This document shows, piece after piece, positions 1 to 8,277 of a stretch of 47,338 nt of DNA. The notes below the pieces were generated by a model that ran no database searches, had not been told where the DNA came from, and saw nothing but the letters and a program-made list of their open reading frames with translations. Both the position numbers and the translations under genes were made by a program. Positions within the stretch are counted from its first letter, which is position 1, and each line of letters begins with the position of its first letter. The DNA is from Caldilineaceae bacterium (GTDB lineage Bacteria; Chloroflexota; Anaerolineae; Caldilineales; Caldilineaceae): contig JACKBC010000050.1 of NCBI GenBank assembly GCA_020634755.1, positions 1 to 47,338 on the forward strand, read 5' to 3'.

Positions 1-767
1 TCCAGCAGCCAACGGGCGAGCCATTCCGCTTCCCTATCGCTCAGGGTCACCGGTGGCGTTTGGGTATAGTCTACCAGCAGATCGTAGCCGCCTACGTCGT
101 AGCAGCGGTTGAACACCGCGGGCAGATCGAGCACCACGTCGTCATCCGCCATGCGCAGGGGAATGCGACAGCGCGGCAGGCGCTGATTGAGCGGAATGGG
201 GTACATTTCCAGCCGGCTGCGCGCGTGCGCTCGGCTAACGCTAACCATGTAGCGCCAGTCGGGCGGACTTGTCACGTCCAATTTGCGCGCCAGCGTAGTG
301 GGCAACCCCCCGCTCAGGAGGTCAATTTCCACCAAATTGACGGAGGAGTCCAATAGATCGTTCTGCTTATTTATATATTTTTCGCGGCCATCCCCAGCTT
401 TATTTGCCGGGCTTAACACTTCAATCAGCGTGACGACATCCCCTGTTTCCCCATAGATGATTTCAATATACGGGACGTGATATTCCTCATCGATCAGCGA
501 CATGGTCAGCGGTTCATCAGCTAGTAATGTGCTACCGTGCGGCACAGTCGTAATGGGGTCACGCGGCGGTTCAATCACCATCACATCTGGCGCGTAACTT
601 TTGCCAAAGTAAGCGACCTCAATCCGTTCGCCAATGCGCGCAATATATTTGGGACGCACCTGTGGCTGTAGCGCTTCTGAAATATTGTTGATCAAACGAA
701 TGCGCATGTCGGGCCAGATGGCGCGAGCTTCCAGATAGGGATCCATGCCGGGAAATGGACTTGGCAT
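1..767 (-). CDS. DUF4058 family protein (3' end outside window)
   Basis: The reading frame starts at the ATG complementary to 765-767, preceded by AAGGAG at a good distance, and stays open to the window edge, giving 255 residues. The N-terminus reads MPSPFPGMDPYLE, the hallmark opening of DUF4058 proteins, which are usually about 250-270 residues long, so only a short C-terminal piece is missing. Further in it has the stretch VTLIEVLSPANKAGDGREKY, a lone-standing pattern (Ile-Glu-Val-Leu-Ser-Pro-x-Asn-Lys) reminiscent of PD-(D/E)XK-type cores. No signal peptide or membrane segment is seen. Members of this family are common in cyanobacteria, planctomycetes and Chloroflexota and have no established function. 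It sits downstream of the sugar importer genes on the same strand, with 67 bp between them, and could be co-transcribed. Confidence 0.85.
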   Translation of the reverse strand, partial: MPSPFPGMDPYLEARAIWPDMRIRLINNISEALQPQVRPKYIARIGERIEVAYFGKSYAPDVMVIEPPRDPITTVPHGSTLLADEPLTMSLIDEEYHVPYIEIIYGETGDVVTLIEVLSPANKAGDGREKYINKQNDLLDSSVNLVEIDLLSGGLPTTLARKLDVTSPPDWRYMVSVSRAHARSRLEMYPIPLNQRLPRCRIPLRMADDDVVLDLPAVFNRCYDVGGYDLLVDYTQTPPVTLSDREAEWLARWLL

Positions 768-834
768 CGGCAACTCCTTGTGAATCAGGAAACAGTTTCT
801 TTGCCAAGCATTATAGTATAAATGTCTGAGAAGT

Positions 835-1674
835 CTACCCTTTGACCGCGCCCGCCGTTAGCCCCGTGACTACAAAACGCTGGGCAAAAAAGTAGAGGAA
901 GAGCACCGGAATGCTCATCAAAACGGCGCCAGCCATAATCTGCCCCCACAAGAAAACATCGCCATATACGAGCGTGGTGAGACCGGGTGATAGCGTAAAT
1001 TTGCGCTCATCTTGCAGGAAGATAAAGGCGTAGAGAAACTCGTTCCACGAGAGGGTAAAGGCAAAGATTGCCGCCGCCGCAATGCCCGGCGCGGCCAGCG
1101 GCAGCAGGATGCGCAGCAGCGCCTGGAAGCGCGTGGCGCCATCCACCATGGCCGCTTCTTCCAGATCAATGGGGATGCCGGCAAAATAGGCCTTGAGAAT
1201 CCAGGTACAGAAGGGAATGGTAAAGGTGAGATAGGTCCACGCCAGCCCCCACAGATTGTCCAGCAGCCGATAGTTACTGAGGATGACGTAGAGCGGAATA
1301 AAGAGCAGCGAGGCGGGCACCAGATAGACAAAGAAGAAGAGCCCAGACAAGAATTGGCGGCCCGGATAGCGCAGCCGTGAGAGGCTATAGGACGCCATGG
1401 TGCCTACCGCCACCGCAATTGTGCAATTCACAATGGTCACCCACAGCGAATTGAACATCCATAAGTGGAATGGGTTATTGCTAAACAGCTTTGTAATCGA
1501 TTCCAGCGTGGGTTCGTTGGTCCAGAGCGCCGGTTTGGGCGTATAGGTCAGCGAGGCTGGTTTGATGGCCGTTAGGATAATCCAATAGATGGGGAAGGCA
1601 ATGATGATGAGCACCACGGCCAGGAAGAGATAGCCGCCAATGTGCCAGAGTTGTCGTTGCTGTCGATAGCTCAT
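835..1674 (-). CDS. Carbohydrate ABC transporter permease, MalG/UgpE type
   Basis: Inner-membrane permease of 279 residues, one half of the channel of a CUT1-type sugar importer. The true start is the ATG at 1674, which overlaps the stop of the preceding permease in an ATGA arrangement. A longer open frame upstream of it only covers the neighbour out of frame. It has the expected six membrane segments, starting with a hydrophobic helix at residues 13-36. The EAA loop that contacts the ATPase reads EEAAMVDGA at residues 172-180, followed by LLRILLPLAAPGI. Translational coupling to the MalF-like partner is likely. No ATPase is encoded here, so a shared MsmK/MalK-type ATPase elsewhere is inferred. 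The sugar transported cannot be told from sequence. Confidence 0.95.
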   Translation of the reverse strand: MSYRQQRQLWHIGGYLFLAVVLIIIAFPIYWIILTAIKPASLTYTPKPALWTNEPTLESITKLFSNNPFHLWMFNSLWVTIVNCTIAVAVGTMASYSLSRLRYPGRQFLSGLFFFVYLVPASLLFIPLYVILSNYRLLDNLWGLAWTYLTFTIPFCTWILKAYFAGIPIDLEEAAMVDGATRFQALLRILLPLAAPGIAAAAIFAFTLSWNEFLYAFIFLQDERKFTLSPGLTTLVYGDVFLWGQIMAGAVLMSIPVLFLYFFAQRFVVTGLTAGAVKG

Positions 1675-2621
1675 AGCCGTTCCTCCCGGGCGGTAGTCAT
1701 GCGCGTCAACAAGATAATCAGCAGCAACAGCAGCGGCATCAGCGTTACCGAAACCGCCACCCCTTTGCCCAACTCTGTCCCGCCAATGGCAATGCGATAG
1801 GTCAGCGTCGACAGCACCTCGGTAGCCCCACTGGGTCCACCTTGCGTCAGCAGCCAAATAATGGCGAAATCGTTAAAGGTCCAGATGGTGGAGAGTAGCG
1901 TCACCACGGCCATGACGGGCAGAATGCTGGGCAACGTAATATGGCGAAAGCGATTGAGCACGCCGGCGCCGTCCACTTTGCCGGCATCGTACAGCTCGCT
2001 GGGCACCGATTGCAGCCCGGCCAGCAGGCTAATGGCGAAAAAGGGGAAACCGCGCCAGATGTTGACGATGATCACCGCCGGCATGGCCAGATCCCGCGTC
2101 CCCAACCAAGCCAGCGGCGTATTGATCAACCCCGCTTGGAGCATGAGATAGTTAAAGACGCCAAAGAGATCGTTGTACATCCAGCGCCAGGTCAATACGG
2201 TGACCAGCGTGGGCATGGCCCAGGGCAGCAGCACAAAGCTGCGCAACAGCCCGCGCATGGGCAAGCGCTCGTTGAGAATCACCGAAACCAGCGTGCCCAA
2301 CACCAGTTTGATGGCTACCGATACGCCCGTAAAGACAAACACATTGCGCACGGCGGTCCAGTACGCTTCATCGGTAAAAAGGTCGAGATAGTTTTGTAGC
2401 CCAATGAATGAAGCATCCGGCACGCCAATCAGCTTGCGGTGAAAGCTGAGCCAGATCGAATTGGTAAATGGATAGCCCACCAAAATGAGAATCAGCGCTA
2501 GACCCGGCACCAGCATGGCATAGCCCAGCAGCGCATCTCGCGGCAGCCCCAGCCGCTTCTCCAGCGGAATGCGCTGTGGCGGCGCCGTCGTTTCCATTCT
2601 GGCCGAAAGCGTTCTGCTCAT
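1671..2621 (-). CDS. Carbohydrate ABC transporter permease, MalF/UgpA type
   Basis: Partner permease of 316 residues. I prefer the ATG at 2621, preceded by AAAGGGG. A TTG at 2645 would add eight residues but has no better ribosome site. After a charged N-terminus there are six predicted membrane helices (first at about 31-50). The EAA loop reads ELYDAGKVDGAG at residues 209-220. The gene lies between the binding protein upstream and the MalG-like permease downstream, overlapping the latter by 4 bp. Order binding protein, F-type, G-type is the standard CUT1 layout. The 140-bp gap to the binding protein gene is filled by a long repeat hairpin, which may set a lower permease dose. Confidence 0.95.
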   Translation of the reverse strand: MSRTLSARMETTAPPQRIPLEKRLGLPRDALLGYAMLVPGLALILILVGYPFTNSIWLSFHRKLIGVPDASFIGLQNYLDLFTDEAYWTAVRNVFVFTGVSVAIKLVLGTLVSVILNERLPMRGLLRSFVLLPWAMPTLVTVLTWRWMYNDLFGVFNYLMLQAGLINTPLAWLGTRDLAMPAVIIVNIWRGFPFFAISLLAGLQSVPSELYDAGKVDGAGVLNRFRHITLPSILPVMAVVTLLSTIWTFNDFAIIWLLTQGGPSGATEVLSTLTYRIAIGGTELGKGVAVSVTLMPLLLLLIILLTRMTTAREERL

Positions 2622-2639
2622 AATATCCCCTTTGTGGAA

Positions 2640-2759
2640 TGACAAGGTGCAAGGGTGACAAGGTGAAAGTGTGATAGGGTGAAGTGTGATAAGGTGAAAG
2701 GGGCAATTTACCTCGTCACAATTTCACCCCTTCACCTTATCATCCTGTCACCTTATCAT
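2640..2759. repeat. 16-bp repeat array arranged as a large hairpin
   Basis: Four head-to-tail copies of a 15-17-bp unit (consensus TGATAAGGTGAAAGGG) fill 2640-2703. Three more copies in inverted orientation fill about 2711-2759. The best stem pairs 2688-2703 with 2727-2741 (GATAAGGTGAA with TTCACCTTATC plus a run of G against C, one bulge). It sits between the binding-protein stop and the first permease start, the same place where E. coli malE-malF carries REP hairpins. A role in partial termination or mRNA 3'-end protection is inferred. Confidence 0.7.
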
Positions 2760-2761
2760 CT

Positions 2762-4156
2762 TCAGCTCGAATATTTGGCCGCGATCTCCTGCGCCGTAGC
2801 ATCTAATTCATCCAGCGCGGCCTGTGGCTCCATGTTGTCTACCACCACGCGCTCGATCATTTTGCCAAAGGCTTGGGCATTGGCCAGCTCATCGTAGATT
2901 GGGTTGGGCCCGCCGGCATATTCAGCGGCGCGGCCGTGAGGAATCACATCTTGCTGGATCATGCGATTCCACGGATCATCGGTAAAGAAGGGGATGCTGT
3001 CGTACGCTTTTAGCGCCGAGAACCAATAGCTGCCGGCGGCTTCCAGATTGCCCGGATAGCGTTCGGGCGAAAGGATCTTGCGTACAATATCTTTACACTG
3101 ATCCACATATTCGGTCTCATTGTGAATCAATAGCCCAAACGAGCCGACCACCGTGCTGGGACGCCCATTTTCGCCGCCTTTGGGCCAGGGACCAATGACC
3201 GTGTCATCCAGCATCTCTGGGTTATCGTTGCGCATAGCCAGCACCACGCTGCCCGTATTGGAAATACAGGCCACCTGACCTGAGAGATAGGCCTGATTGT
3301 TGCCCGCGGCATCCCAACCGGTGGCGCCGGGCGGCACCAGCCCATCTTTATATAGGTTGGTGTAATAGGTGAGGGCGGCCAACGCTTCTGGTGAATTGAT
3401 AATCACATTATTGTTTTCGTCAAAGACCTGGCCGCCATAAGCGTGGATAGCGCAGAGCAGATTGCCTTCAAAGTCGGCGTTAGCCATCTGTCCACCGTAG
3501 GCCCACAGGCCATTGCCCGGGTCGTTGACCGCGTCCAGCGCGGCCCGCAGATCTTCCAACGTATCAAACGGGGGCGTCAAGCCCGCCGCTTCAAAAATGC
3601 TCTTGCGATAGTGAATAAACCAAGGCTCGGCGTTGAGCGGCACCGCGTAAATTTCGCCATCAATGGTCACTTTTTGGGTGGGCGCATCATAGAAGCCGCC
3701 GCCAGATTCGGCCACTTCATTGTAAAGTTCGGAAACCTCCATGGCTATGCCAATGCGTTTAAAGAAAGCCACTAGCAACGTGCTGTTCAAGTCCGGCAGC
3801 GTGCCCGCCTCTGCTGCCGCAAACTGTTTCTGCGTGGCGTCATCGTTGGTCAGCCAGTCCACGCGCGCGGTGAAGCCGTTCTCTTCACCGGCCATTTGGG
3901 CAGATTCCATGAGCCAGTCGTTGGATTCCGGCAGGAACTGCTTGCGCGCCCACATGACCACCTCGGGCGTTTCGCCGGCGGGCGCGCTGCTATCCCCACT
4001 GCTCTCCGGCGCGCTGCCAGACGGTGGCGCACAAGCCGCCAGCGCGCCAGTTGCCATGAATCCACCGGCAATGGCGGACCATTGTAAAAAGGCGCGGCGA
4101 GAGATCCCTTGCCTGTCGGAAACAAACGAACCTTTGGGTAAACGTTGGTGCGACAT
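2762..4156 (-). CDS. Sugar ABC transporter substrate-binding lipoprotein (Tat-exported)
   Basis: Family 1 extracellular solute-binding protein of 464 residues. Start chosen at the ATG at 4156 because AAGGAG lies 8 bp upstream. The N-terminus carries a twin-arginine motif SRRAFLQW (residues 19-26), a hydrophobic stretch, and the lipobox LAAC with the modifiable Cys at residue 42, followed by a Ser/Pro/Gly-rich linker. Tat export plus lipid anchoring puts it outside the membrane, where it delivers ligand to the two permeases downstream. The body has features typical of the maltose-binding type, such as the EIYAVPLNAEPWFIHYRK and AWDAAGNNQAYLSGQVA-like regions. Ligand unknown. The gene heads the importer operon. 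Confidence 0.94.
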   Translation of the reverse strand: MSHQRLPKGSFVSDRQGISRRAFLQWSAIAGGFMATGALAACAPPSGSAPESSGDSSAPAGETPEVVMWARKQFLPESNDWLMESAQMAGEENGFTARVDWLTNDDATQKQFAAAEAGTLPDLNSTLLVAFFKRIGIAMEVSELYNEVAESGGGFYDAPTQKVTIDGEIYAVPLNAEPWFIHYRKSIFEAAGLTPPFDTLEDLRAALDAVNDPGNGLWAYGGQMANADFEGNLLCAIHAYGGQVFDENNNVIINSPEALAALTYYTNLYKDGLVPPGATGWDAAGNNQAYLSGQVACISNTGSVVLAMRNDNPEMLDDTVIGPWPKGGENGRPSTVVGSFGLLIHNETEYVDQCKDIVRKILSPERYPGNLEAAGSYWFSALKAYDSIPFFTDDPWNRMIQQDVIPHGRAAEYAGGPNPIYDELANAQAFGKMIERVVVDNMEPQAALDELDATAQEIAAKYSS

Positions 4157-4423
4157 AGATTTCTCCTTATGCAATTGTACCTTGTTCTTTTAAGCGAGTT
4201 CAAAAGGCAAACATGTGCCCACGAAATCGCGAGCCTCATTGCAAAAAAACGTAGAACCAGGCGTATCTATTTTTGCAACAGCTTTTACGTGGGTAGGGGA
4301 GAGTGGTTTGCTGATGGCAACTTGGGGAGCCCCATCAACAGCTTACGGGCATAGTATATCAGGGAGCGTGGGCTTCGTCAACCAAGAGATAAACGATGGG
4401 CGCGCCCCAGATTCTGGGGCTTA
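4157..4423. other. Intergenic region upstream of the sugar importer
   Basis: No gene supported. It must contain the promoter of the minus-strand importer operon, but I do not see a clear -35/-10 pair. A short palindrome CCCCAGATTCTGGGG (4406-4420) sits at the edge of the repeat block. Confidence 0.4.
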
Positions 4424-4520
4424 GCCTCTCCCTGATTTTGCGCTCAAGCGCAACATCTGCCCCTCTCCACGTCGTGGAGAGGGACGCGGCGCGCTCGCAG
4501 AGTGCAGAGCCGGGAGAGGC
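4424..4520. repeat. Cloverleaf-type palindromic element, copy 1
   Basis: A 97-bp unit closed by an outer stem GCCTCTCCC / GGGAGAGGC and enclosing three hairpins: TTGCGCT/AGCGCAA, CCTCTCCACG/CGTGGAGAGG and GCGCTC-GCA-GAGTGC. The third hairpin differs from copies 2 and 3 by A to G in the left arm, which gives a G-T(U) wobble and so keeps pairing on one strand. No coding potential is credible. Confidence 0.8.
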
Positions 4521-4619
4521 CCCCATTCTGGGACGCACCTATACGCAGGGACACTCCTCTTACATGAAGGGCAAATATAAACAGGCAGTGGTTACTGTTC
4601 CAAAGTCGCACGCCGCACC

Positions 4620-4716
4620 ACCTCTCCCTAATGTTGCGCTTCAACGCAACATCTGTCCCTCTCCACGTCGTGGAGAGGGACGCGGCGCACTCGCAGAGTG
4701 CAGAGCCGGGAGAGGC
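4620..4716. repeat. Cloverleaf-type palindromic element, copy 2
   Basis: Same design as copy 1, at 196 bp distance. The first hairpin has changed to GTTGCG/CGCAAC with a longer loop. The third hairpin GCACTC-GCA-GAGTGC is perfect. The roughly 100-bp spacer after it (4717-4814) is nearly identical to that after copy 1, so the repeated unit is about 195 bp including the spacer. Confidence 0.8.
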
Positions 4717-4814
4717 CCCATTCTGGGGCGCATCTATATGCAGGGACAATCCTCTTACATGAAGGGCAAATATAAACAGGCAGTGGTTGCTGTTCCAAAG
4801 TCGCACGCCGCACC

Positions 4815-4911
4815 GCCTCTCCCTAATGTTGCGCTCAAGCGCAACATCTGTCCCTCTCCACGAGGTGGAGAGGGACGCGGCGCACTCGCAGAGTGCAGAG
4901 CCGGGAGAGGC
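4815..4911. repeat. Cloverleaf-type palindromic element, copy 3
   Basis: Third copy, 195 bp after copy 2. First hairpin TGTTGCGCT-CA-AGCGCAACA is perfect. The second hairpin has a changed loop (GA in place of TC) with the arms CCTCTCCAC/GTGGAGAGG intact. It ends 77 bp before the stop of the PrsW-like gene. Confidence 0.8.
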
Positions 4912-4987
4912 CGCGCCCCGCGCAATCTTACCTCAGTGGCTGGGCGCCAAGTGGCGGCGACTGCTTGGCCATGTCAGCTGCGGGTTT

Positions 4988-5965
4988 TTATCCCTGCTGC
5001 TGTTCCTCTAATTTTGCGCGAATGCGTCCGATCTGCAACGGCAGTTGGGGTTCGCGCGTAATGCCAAAGGTGTGCAGCCGCCGCTTGTGGAGCGCCAGTT
5101 CCGCATACAAATGCAGTCGCCGCACCTGCGTGCGCTTGGTTGGGTCGCGGCGGCGCAGCAACGGGCGATGCCAGTGGCGCAGCAGCAATTCATACTCATC
5201 TTGAGAGAGCGTGTCACCCACCTCATCGGCCAGCTCCTCGGCAAGAATGGCGCGCTGCTTCTGCCAGATGACCCAGATGACCACCGGCAGCAGCGTCAGG
5301 CCAATAATGGCCAGCGCACCGCTAAAGATAAGATTGGTCCAACGTGCGCTGGTGAGCGCAATGCCAAAGTTGTGCAGTCCATGCACCAACGTGGCCGCGA
5401 GCAACCCCAGCAGCGGATAGAGCCAGTTTGCGTAGGACCGCGGCGAGTTGCGCGCCAGCCCCAGCCCCAGCCCGGTGAGCCCGGTGTACAGAGCGTGGTT
5501 AATGCCAAAGAGAATGGTGCGCAGCAAAAATAGCCAGGTGAAATCGCTAAGGGAACGGTTGCCATAGCTGCTGAGAAAATAGAGAAAGTTCTCGGTCATG
5601 GCAAAGCCCAAGCCCACCATGGCGCCATAGATCAATCCATCCAGCGAGTCATCAAACTCGGCATAGGCCCAGTGATAAATGGCAAAAAGCGCCAATGCTT
5701 TGACCGATTCTTCAACAGCCGGTACCAGCAGGGCGCCTTCGGTGAGCGTGGCCGCCACGCTGCCCGGCGCCTGAATAAAGCGCGTCCCCAAAAACATTTC
5801 GCCCCACACACTAACCACCACCGCCGGAATCGCGCCCCACCAAAACGCCAACATCACCAACCACATGGGTTCGCGTTCGTACCGGTCCGCCCAATAAAAG
5901 AGGGCCGCGTAAATGGCGGTCGGAATTATGGCGGCCAATAGGCTAATAATAAGTGCGGATAGCAT
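4988..5965 (-). CDS. PrsW-family intramembrane metalloprotease
   Basis: Polytopic membrane protein of 325 residues. It carries the PrsW/CPBP-type motifs in order: EESVK at residues 85-89, FAMTEN at 121-126, a His at 157 (INHALYTG) and HGLHN at 195-199. These form the intramembrane metal site in the family. In Bacillus, PrsW makes the first cut in the anti-sigma factor RsiW, so a role in regulated intramembrane proteolysis is plausible. The substrate here is unknown. The C-terminal 90 residues are a charged cytoplasmic tail, rich in Arg and Leu, beyond the usual core. The gene lies 24 bp downstream of the LPG-synthase-like gene and may be the last gene of that operon. Confidence 0.9.
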   Translation of the reverse strand: MLSALIISLLAAIIPTAIYAALFYWADRYEREPMWLVMLAFWWGAIPAVVVSVWGEMFLGTRFIQAPGSVAATLTEGALLVPAVEESVKALALFAIYHWAYAEFDDSLDGLIYGAMVGLGFAMTENFLYFLSSYGNRSLSDFTWLFLLRTILFGINHALYTGLTGLGLGLARNSPRSYANWLYPLLGLLAATLVHGLHNFGIALTSARWTNLIFSGALAIIGLTLLPVVIWVIWQKQRAILAEELADEVGDTLSQDEYELLLRHWHRPLLRRRDPTKRTQVRRLHLYAELALHKRRLHTFGITREPQLPLQIGRIRAKLEEQQQG

Positions 5966-5989
5966 AGTGGGTGCAATGTGAATTGTAAA

Positions 5990-6985
5990 TTAATCACCCA
6001 TGACGGGCTGTTCATCTCTCTGCGCGTTCTCCGAACCGGCCAGTAGCTCGGACCAGAGGAAGAAGCTGATAATGCCCAGCCCCACGCCCAGCCAAAGCGT
6101 GCAAAAGCGCACCAGCAGCGCGCCCGCGGTGGCGGTTGTTACCGTCAGCCCAAAAATCTGTGTGCTCAACGTAATCAGCCCACCTTCCACACCGCCGGCG
6201 CCGCCGGGCGTAGCCACCACCGCGCCAATCACCACGCTGATGCAGAAGATAAACACACAGGTGATCAGCGTGTTTATGCCGGGGGGTACGCCAAAACCCA
6301 GCAGCACCACATAATAGGCCACCCCTTCGGCGCCCCACGCCAACAACCCAATGGCCAGCGAAATCAGCAAGTTGCGCGGCCGAAAAATTGTGTAGCTGCT
6401 TTCGTAAAACTCGTGCAGCTTGCCCGCGAACTTTTTTACCACCGGCAGCCGCGCGCCGATTTCTAAACACCAGAGCGCCAGCGGCCGGATCTGCATTACA
6501 ATAAGAAAGGCCACAAAGCCCGCCAGCGTCAACGCGGCCACGCCGCGCGCCACCGGGTCGGGGAATACGATCAACCCTACGCCGGCCAGCAGCAGCATGG
6601 CAAAGCCGTCCAGCAACCGCTCGGCCAATATGACCGGCGCTGTGGTCATCATGGGCGCGCCGGCGACATTTTTAACCATATAGCTTTTGAGAAATTCGCC
6701 TGCTTTGCCTGGCGTCATCACCATCAGCATGCCCACGCCAAAGATGCGTGCGCTGTCGGCCAGCGCAATGGGCGTGTCCAGCAGCCGCAAATACCAGTGC
6801 CAACGCAGAAGGCGCGATACATAGTTTACCAGCGTTAGCCCAATCACGGCGGGCAGCCATACCCACGGCCACTGATTCAGTTCGGCCATGAGCCGCTGCA
6901 AATCGCCAAAGAGCACAAATCCAACATAGAGCAGCAACACCAGCATCAGCGACCAGATCAATTTACGACGCATATCCGCGCTCAT
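5990..6985 (-). CDS. LPG-synthase-like (UPF0104) membrane protein
   Basis: 331-residue membrane protein with about eight hydrophobic helices, matching the lysylphosphatidylglycerol synthase transmembrane domain family (AglD/MprF flippase-like part). Recognisable are RLLRWHWYLRLL near the start, GVGMLMVMTPGKAGEFLKSYMV (residues about 84-105) and the glycine-rich ATPGGAGGVEGG segment near residue 260. The soluble aminoacyl-transferase domain of MprF is absent, so a transport or glycolipid role is more likely than lysine transfer. The start codon overlaps the amidase stop by 4 bp (ATGA), implying translational coupling. Confidence 0.9.
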   Translation of the reverse strand: MSADMRRKLIWSLMLVLLLYVGFVLFGDLQRLMAELNQWPWVWLPAVIGLTLVNYVSRLLRWHWYLRLLDTPIALADSARIFGVGMLMVMTPGKAGEFLKSYMVKNVAGAPMMTTAPVILAERLLDGFAMLLLAGVGLIVFPDPVARGVAALTLAGFVAFLIVMQIRPLALWCLEIGARLPVVKKFAGKLHEFYESSYTIFRPRNLLISLAIGLLAWGAEGVAYYVVLLGFGVPPGINTLITCVFIFCISVVIGAVVATPGGAGGVEGGLITLSTQIFGLTVTTATAGALLVRFCTLWLGVGLGIISFFLWSELLAGSENAQRDEQPVMGD

Positions 6986-8277
6986 AGCACACCCTCCACC
7001 ATCTGCGCCCAGTTTAGCACCTGTTCATCAGCGCCAAATTGGCCCACAAGCTGCAAACCCAGCGGCAGTCCCTCCATGGTCTGGCCCGTGGGAATGGTCA
7101 CTGCCGGCATGCCGGTGTGCGTCCACGGTAGGTTCATCACCGGGTCGCCGGTGGCGTGAATACCCACAGGCGCTGGACCAGGCGCTGGGGGGCACACCCA
7201 CAGGTCAATGCCATTTTCCTGCATCTGTGCCTGCATTTCCAGACGCAAGCGCACGCAATTGGCGCGCCCGTTGTCCACCTCTTCGGCGCTGACGGTCTGG
7301 CCCAGCTGAATCATATCCGCTGTGCGTGGGCGATAGTGGTCGGCGTATTGTGCATACATTTGCGCATGTTCTTGGGCAAACTCGGCAGCCGCCAGCCGCC
7401 GATGCAGCACGTTCAACTCGTCAATGTTGGCCAGCGTCGGCACGCGTTTGACGATGAGGCCAGAAGCTTGCAGCTGCTGCACTGTTTCTGCAAAGAGCGC
7501 CAATGCCGCCGGTTGCGCTTGCTGCAAATAGGGGCCGTCGGGCACGCCCAGCACCGGCATCTTGGCCATAAAGAAGTCGCCACTCCAGTTGGCGCAGAGT
7601 ACGGACGCCGCCAGCAACATGCTGGCCACATCCTGGGTAAAGAGACCCACGTGATCCACCGTGCGCGAAAAGTAGACCAGCCCGGGCGTGGCGATGCGGT
7701 CATAGCTGGGCTTAAAGCCGACCACACCGCAATAGGCCGCCGGTCGGATCACCGAGCCGATGGTCTGCGTACCCAATGACAGCGTGCAGAGCCCGGCCGC
7801 CATGGCCGCCGCCGAACCGCTGCTGGAGCCACCGGGCGTGTGCTCTGTGTTGTGCGGGTTGCGCGTGGGGCCGGGTTCAAAAAAGGCGAATTCGGTGGTT
7901 ACGGTTTTGCCCATGATCAGCGCCCCGGCGTCGCGCAATTGGCGGACACAAACGGCCTCGTCACCGGCAAACAGCGCTGGCGGCACGTCCGAACCGGCGC
8001 GCGTTATGTAGCCGTCCACATGAAAAATATCCTTGACGCCAACCAGCGCGCCAAAGAGCGGCGGTCGCGCCGCCGGTTCCGGATAGCGGGCCAGCAGCGC
8101 ATCGGCCTCCTCATGCAGGCGTTGCCGTCGCTTTTCTGCGGGCAAAAATGACTGGATGACGGCATCTACCTCTTCCAGCCGGTCGCACATCTGTTCGATG
8201 TATGCATGTAATTCAAGTTGACCGCTGCGCAGTTGTTCCACATCGGTGGCCAGCGCCGCGGGGTTTAGATTTGACAT
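6982..8277 (-). CDS. Amidase (amidase-signature family)
   Basis: 431-residue serine hydrolase of the amidase-signature family, hydrolysing an amide of unknown identity. The Ser-cisSer-Lys triad is visible: Lys82 in GVKDIF, the GGSSSGSAAA loop at 149-158 supplying the cis-Ser, and the nucleophile Ser175 in TQTIGSVIRPAAYCG. Length is at the short end of the family (430-500). No GatB or GatC neighbour and no signal peptide, so it is a stand-alone cytoplasmic enzyme rather than GatA. Start is the ATG at 8277 with GGAAAG upstream. It is the first gene of a three-gene minus-strand run with the LPG-like and PrsW-like proteins. Confidence 0.93.
   Translation of the reverse strand: MSNLNPAALATDVEQLRSGQLELHAYIEQMCDRLEEVDAVIQSFLPAEKRRQRLHEEADALLARYPEPAARPPLFGALVGVKDIFHVDGYITRAGSDVPPALFAGDEAVCVRQLRDAGALIMGKTVTTEFAFFEPGPTRNPHNTEHTPGGSSSGSAAAMAAGLCTLSLGTQTIGSVIRPAAYCGVVGFKPSYDRIATPGLVYFSRTVDHVGLFTQDVASMLLAASVLCANWSGDFFMAKMPVLGVPDGPYLQQAQPAALALFAETVQQLQASGLIVKRVPTLANIDELNVLHRRLAAAEFAQEHAQMYAQYADHYRPRTADMIQLGQTVSAEEVDNGRANCVRLRLEMQAQMQENGIDLWVCPPAPGPAPVGIHATGDPVMNLPWTHTGMPAVTIPTGQTMEGLPLGLQLVGQFGADEQVLNWAQMVEGVL

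Noticed and set aside
4424..4911. tRNA or tRNA-like genes
   Set aside because: The fold has an outer stem and three hairpins, but no CCA end, no anticodon-loop rules and no GTTCGA-type T-loop; the size (97 bp) and stems also do not fit.
4396..5061. Long open frame of 221 codons across the cloverleaf repeats
   Set aside because: It is open only because the repeat has few stops; it consists of the repeated unit translated, with no family pattern, and overlaps the end of the PrsW-like gene.
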